From contig NZ_JAVWNC010000032.1 in the NCBI RefSeq assembly GCF_036637135.1, positions 1-24,113 on the forward strand: a DNA stretch of 24,113 nt. Reading direction: 5' to 3'. How positions within the stretch are numbered: the stretch's first letter is position 1; the number at the start of each line of letters is the position of its first letter. Source of the DNA: Anaerorhabdus sp036637135 (lineage in GTDB: Bacteria; Bacillota_I; Bacilli_A; Erysipelotrichales; Erysipelotrichaceae). Position numbers and translations under genes: made by a program. Of this stretch, positions 20,518 to 24,113 are shown piece by piece. The notes under the pieces are model-generated. The model worked only from the letters and a program-made list of their open reading frames with translations. It had not been told where the DNA came from and did no database searches.

Positions 20518-22248
20518 ATGTCAAAAGTTTTTAAAGAATTAGGACACTTTAAGCTCGGTATTTTCTTTGTTGTCATTACGGTTATTGGAAACGTAGTTGC
20601 AAGTTTAGCATTACCAGCTTATTTGTCTACAATCATTAACCAGTCAATTCCAAATAAGGATATAGCTCAAATTATATCAATCGGTGGTACAATGTTAAAC
20701 TTTGTATTACTTGGTGCAATTTGCAATATTGCAACAGGATATTTTTCTTCGAAAGTATCGATGGGACTTGGCAAGAACATGAGAAGTAAAATATTTAAAA
20801 AGATTCAGTATTTTTCACAATCTGAATTTGATCACTTTTCTACATCATCATTAATCACGCGAACTAACAATGATATTATTCAAGTTCAAAATTTTGTGAA
20901 TATGATGTTACGTGTAAGTTTAATGGCACCTTTTATGTTTGTAGGTGGACTTGTTATGGCGCTTAATAAGAGTGCTACTATGTCGATGATATTACTTATA
21001 TCCATGCCAGTTATGATTCTGTTGGTTTTATTAATATCGAAATTCGCAACACCGCTTTCGCGTAAGATGCAACAAAAAATTGATAAGATTAATCTTGTTA
21101 CAAGAGAAAAGTTAACAGGAGTACGAGTAGCTAGAGCGTTTGGGACAGAAGATTATGAATCTGAACGTTTTAAAGAAGTAAACTTGGATTTTATGAATAA
21201 TTCAATTAAGATGAACACACTAATGGGTGCAATGTCTCCTGTGTTATCTTTAATATTATATGCAACAACTGTTGCCTTAATCGCCTTTGGTGGATATCAA
21301 ATTGTTATGACGGTTAATGGAGTTATGATTGGTGATGTCATAGCGGTAATTCAATATGTGATGCAAATCATGATGTCAGTTATGTTGTTATCAATGATTT
21401 TTGTAATGTACCCACGTGCTTCTGTTTCTGCATCACGAATTAATGAAGTTATGGATACAATTGAAGCAATACAAGAACCTAAGGAACAAGTGGCTGCTCC
21501 AATTTTAAAGGGAACTTTGGAATTTAGAAATGTTTCATTTAAATTTGATGGGGCAGATCATGAAGTATTAAAGGATATTAGTTTTAAATCAAATCCAGGA
21601 GAGGTAACTGCAATTATCGGTAGTACGGGAAGTGGTAAAACGGTATTGATAAATTTAATTCCAAGATTTTATGATGTTAGCGAAGGTGAAATATTAGTCG
21701 ATGGAATTAATATAAAGGATTATAAACTTGAAGAGTTAAGAAAGAAAATAGGATATGTTCCACAAAAAGCTTTCTTATTTAAAGGTACGATCGCAGAAAA
21801 TATTCAGTTTGGTGATGTTAATGCAACAAGTGGACGAATTGAAGAAGCGATTCGTATAGCTCAATCTTATGACTTTGTCACGCAAAAGGAAGGGGGCTTT
21901 GAGGCTCCAATTTCGCAAGGTGGATCAAATGTATCGGGAGGACAAAAACAACGCTTAGCGATTGCTCGTGCGATTGTAAGGAAACCTGAGATCTATATCT
22001 TTGATGATTCTTTCTCTGCGCTAGATTTTAAAACGGATGCAGCTCTTCGTAGTGCATTAATGAAAGAAGCAGTTGATGCAACAGTGATGTTAGTTGCTCA
22101 ACGAGTTAGTACAATTATGCATGCGGATCGTATCTTAGTAATAGAGAATGGTGAGTGTGTTGGTATAGGAAAACACGATGAACTTCTTAAATCTTGTGAG
22201 GTATACAAACAAATTGTATATTCACAATTAAGTAAGGAGGAGGCTTAA
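20518..22248 (+). CDS. ABC exporter half-transporter, degenerate-site subunit
   Basis: A 576-residue half-transporter: six membrane helices (about 15-310) then an ATPase domain. Walker A is GSTGSGKT, the signature VSGGQKQR is intact, and Walker B reads FDDSFSALD, with Asp497 where the catalytic Glu would be. This is the pattern of the non-catalytic partner in heterodimeric exporters such as TM287/288, BmrCD and LmrCD. The Walker A and B of this subunit form the degenerate ATP site, while its signature serves the catalytic site of the partner. AAGGAGA precedes the ATG. The partner gene starts 1 bp after the stop, with its AGGAGG inside this gene's last codons. Confidence 0.93.
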   Translation: MSKVFKELGHFKLGIFFVVITVIGNVVASLALPAYLSTIINQSIPNKDIAQIISIGGTMLNFVLLGAICNIATGYFSSKVSMGLGKNMRSKIFKKIQYFSQSEFDHFSTSSLITRTNNDIIQVQNFVNMMLRVSLMAPFMFVGGLVMALNKSATMSMILLISMPVMILLVLLISKFATPLSRKMQQKIDKINLVTREKLTGVRVARAFGTEDYESERFKEVNLDFMNNSIKMNTLMGAMSPVLSLILYATTVALIAFGGYQIVMTVNGVMIGDVIAVIQYVMQIMMSVMLLSMIFVMYPRASVSASRINEVMDTIEAIQEPKEQVAAPILKGTLEFRNVSFKFDGADHEVLKDISFKSNPGEVTAIIGSTGSGKTVLINLIPRFYDVSEGEILVDGINIKDYKLEELRKKIGYVPQKAFLFKGTIAENIQFGDVNATSGRIEEAIRIAQSYDFVTQKEGGFEAPISQGGSNVSGGQKQRLAIARAIVRKPEIYIFDDSFSALDFKTDAALRSALMKEAVDATVMLVAQRVSTIMHADRILVIENGECVGIGKHDELLKSCEVYKQIVYSQLSKEEA

Positions 22249-22249
22249 T

Positions 22250-24031
22250 ATGAGAAAAAGTAAGAATTTAGATTTCAAAGTAATCTTTGGTCGCTTATTT
22301 GCATTTATGAAACCTTATCGTAAAGGATTAATAATTTCTATACTATTTATTATATTAGCTTCGATGTTTAATAGTTTTGCACCGTTTATTTTAGGGAAAG
22401 CAACAGACTCAATGTTACATTTAGTTGTAAATGGAGTACCATCAAATGAAGGTATTAAAACATTTATTACAATTTTAATTATTCTAGCTTCATGTTATTT
22501 ATTATATGCAGTATTTAAATACTTGAGTACACATATTATGGTAAGAGTATCTCAAAAAACAATCTTTGATATTCGAAGTAAAGTAGATGACAAACTTAAA
22601 AAGTTACCATTAAATTATTTTGATACCAATACATATGGTGATATCTTAAGTAGAATTACCAACGATGTGGATACAATTTCAAATAGTTTACAACAAAGTT
22701 TGGATCAAATAGTTACTGCAGTGACATCATTAATCTTCATCTTTATCATGATGTTAACAATAAGTCCGATTTTAACATTAATAGGAATAGTAACAATTCC
22801 AGTAGCATTAGTTATTTCCATGAAGATTGCTCAAAAAGCACAACGTTATTTTAAGGAACAACAAGATACATTAGGTGATTTGAATGGGTATGTAGAAGAA
22901 ATGTATACAGGACATAATGTTATTGGTGCTTTCAGTAAGGAAAAGGATGTAATCGATGATTTTGAAGTGACCAATCAAGAGTTGTATCAAAGTGGTTGGA
23001 AATCACAATTCCTATCAAGTACATTAATGCCAATTACGCAAGCGATGACTAACTTGGGATATGTTGCGGTAGCTGTAGTAAGTTCTATTTTGGTTATATC
23101 AGGGAAAATGACAATTGGTATGATTCAATCATTTATTCAATATTTACGTCAATTTTCTCAACCAATAAATCAAACTGTACAAATATCAAATGTATTACAA
23201 TCAACTGCAGCTGCAGCTGCAAGAATCTTTGAATTCTTGGATGAAAAAGAAGAAATAAAAGAAGCTAATCCTTCCATGTTTCCTAGTGTAGTTGATGGTA
23301 CAGTGGATTTTGAACATGTGCAATTTGGATATTTACCTTATCAAACATTAATGAATGATGTTTCACTTCATGTTGAAGCAGGTAGTAAAGTTGCGATTGT
23401 AGGTCCAACTGGAGCTGGTAAAACAACATTAATTAATCTTTTACTTAGATTCTATGATATTAACAAGGGTTCAATTAAATTGAATGGTGTTGATGTTAGA
23501 GATATGAAACGTACAGAACTAAGACAAATATTTGGAATGGTCTTACAAGATACATGGTTATTCACAGGGACAATTCGTGATAACATTCGTTATGGCAAAT
23601 TAGGTGCATCTGATGCAGAGGTTGAAGCAGCGGCTAAGGCAGCACATGCAGATGAATTTATACGTATGTTACCAGGTGGATATGATATGGTACTTCAAGA
23701 AGGGGCTACAAATATAGCTCAAGGAGAAAGACAATTACTAACGATAGCACGTGCAATCTTATCCGATGCGCCAATTATGATTCTCGATGAAGCTACATCA
23801 TCTATCGATACGCGTACCGAGGTATTAATTCAAGATGCGATGGCAACGTTAATGAAGGGTAGAACTTCATTTGTGATAGCACACAGATTATCAACGATAC
23901 GTGATGCGGATATGATTATTTATATGCAAGGTGGCGATATTAAGGAAACTGGAACACATCTTGGATTACTCGCAAAAGGTGGTTTGTATGCTAAACTTTA
24001 TAACTCGCAATTTGCTGAGAATAATGGATAA
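22250..24031 (+). CDS. ABC exporter half-transporter, catalytic subunit
   Basis: A 593-residue half-transporter with six N-terminal helices (about 20-325) and an ATPase domain. Walker A is GPTGAGKT and Walker B is ILDEATSSID with the catalytic Glu514 present. Its signature is altered to NIAQGERQ in place of LSGGQ. This is complementary to the upstream subunit: together they make one intact and one degenerate ATP site. Substrates of such pairs include drugs, lipids and peptides; the MarR and MATE neighbours favour toxic compound export. The stop at 24031 is the last gene feature; 24032-24113 shows only a weak TCATTT/AAATGA hairpin without a T run. Confidence 0.93.
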   Translation: MRKSKNLDFKVIFGRLFAFMKPYRKGLIISILFIILASMFNSFAPFILGKATDSMLHLVVNGVPSNEGIKTFITILIILASCYLLYAVFKYLSTHIMVRVSQKTIFDIRSKVDDKLKKLPLNYFDTNTYGDILSRITNDVDTISNSLQQSLDQIVTAVTSLIFIFIMMLTISPILTLIGIVTIPVALVISMKIAQKAQRYFKEQQDTLGDLNGYVEEMYTGHNVIGAFSKEKDVIDDFEVTNQELYQSGWKSQFLSSTLMPITQAMTNLGYVAVAVVSSILVISGKMTIGMIQSFIQYLRQFSQPINQTVQISNVLQSTAAAAARIFEFLDEKEEIKEANPSMFPSVVDGTVDFEHVQFGYLPYQTLMNDVSLHVEAGSKVAIVGPTGAGKTTLINLLLRFYDINKGSIKLNGVDVRDMKRTELRQIFGMVLQDTWLFTGTIRDNIRYGKLGASDAEVEAAAKAAHADEFIRMLPGGYDMVLQEGATNIAQGERQLLTIARAILSDAPIMILDEATSSIDTRTEVLIQDAMATLMKGRTSFVIAHRLSTIRDADMIIYMQGGDIKETGTHLGLLAKGGLYAKLYNSQFAENNG

Positions 24032-24113
24032 TGAGTAAGAAAAATTAAGTGCACTCATTCATTTGAAAATAAATGATGTAATTAGAACAAGAAAATTGAT
24101 TTGTTACACAAAT

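Noticed and set aside
24032..24113. Terminator after the ABC exporter genes
   Set aside because: TCATTT/AAATGA can pair, but the stem is weak and no T run follows, so I do not call it.

Overview
The window is AT-rich, tightly packed bacterial DNA with strong Shine-Dalgarno sites, TTG and GTG starts, short U-tailed terminators and gene families typical of Gram-positives (sigma-V/RsiV, YwbE, thioredoxin-linked ArsC, lipoproteins with a lipobox). This points to a low-GC member of the Bacillota. The gene mix would suit an Erysipelotrichia- or Clostridia-like anaerobe, but no marker here fixes the genus. No rRNA, tRNA, CRISPR array, insertion sequence or phage gene is visible.

Layout. (1) 1-4981, + strand: a surface O-acylation operon with an SGNH hydrolase (cut by the left edge), a DUF4358 lipoprotein, an ECF sigma factor, its RsiV-like anti-sigma factor, an MBOAT acyltransferase and a DHHW/AlgX-like protein. 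By analogy with sigma-V systems, the sigma pair probably ties envelope acetylation to lysozyme-type damage. (2) 5144-7277: a DEAD-box RNA helicase with a repetitive basic tail, coupled to ywbE; a terminator hairpin sits in the helicase leader. (3) 7370-8331: a PAS-GGDEF diguanylate cyclase. (4) 8491-10150: an ABC-F ATPase with one degenerate ATP site. (5) 10152-11146, - strand: a DHH phosphoesterase. (6) 11227-12323: glyoxalase I plus a metallo-beta-lactamase-fold hydrolase.

(7) 12368-12625: an apparently complete type I toxin-antitoxin locus of the Fst/par type. It has a 28-residue membrane toxin read leftward from a GTG, a convergent antitoxin RNA of about 65 nt, a shared bidirectional terminator, complementary 5' repeats and a 5'-3' closing helix. 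It is the most interesting feature here and is too small for usual gene callers. (8) 12693-15829: an arsenic operon (arsR, ArsP-type permease, thioredoxin-like protein, ACR3 arsenite exporter, arsC). (9) 15934-16409: nucleoside diphosphate kinase. (10) 16421-17685: an unassigned, hairpin-rich leader of about 350 nt followed by a C39-like papain-fold lipoprotein. (11) 17692-18556: a predicted 10-TM metal exporter. (12) 18562-24031: a MarR-controlled export operon with a MATE transporter and a heterodimeric ABC exporter.

Common threads are envelope defence and export of toxic compounds. Most promoters that can be proposed are of the extended -10 (TGn) type with weak -35 boxes. Several start codons were set downstream of the longest possible ORF, on the basis of Shine-Dalgarno sites and family starts (helicase, gloA, ACR3, ArsC, 10-TM exporter).
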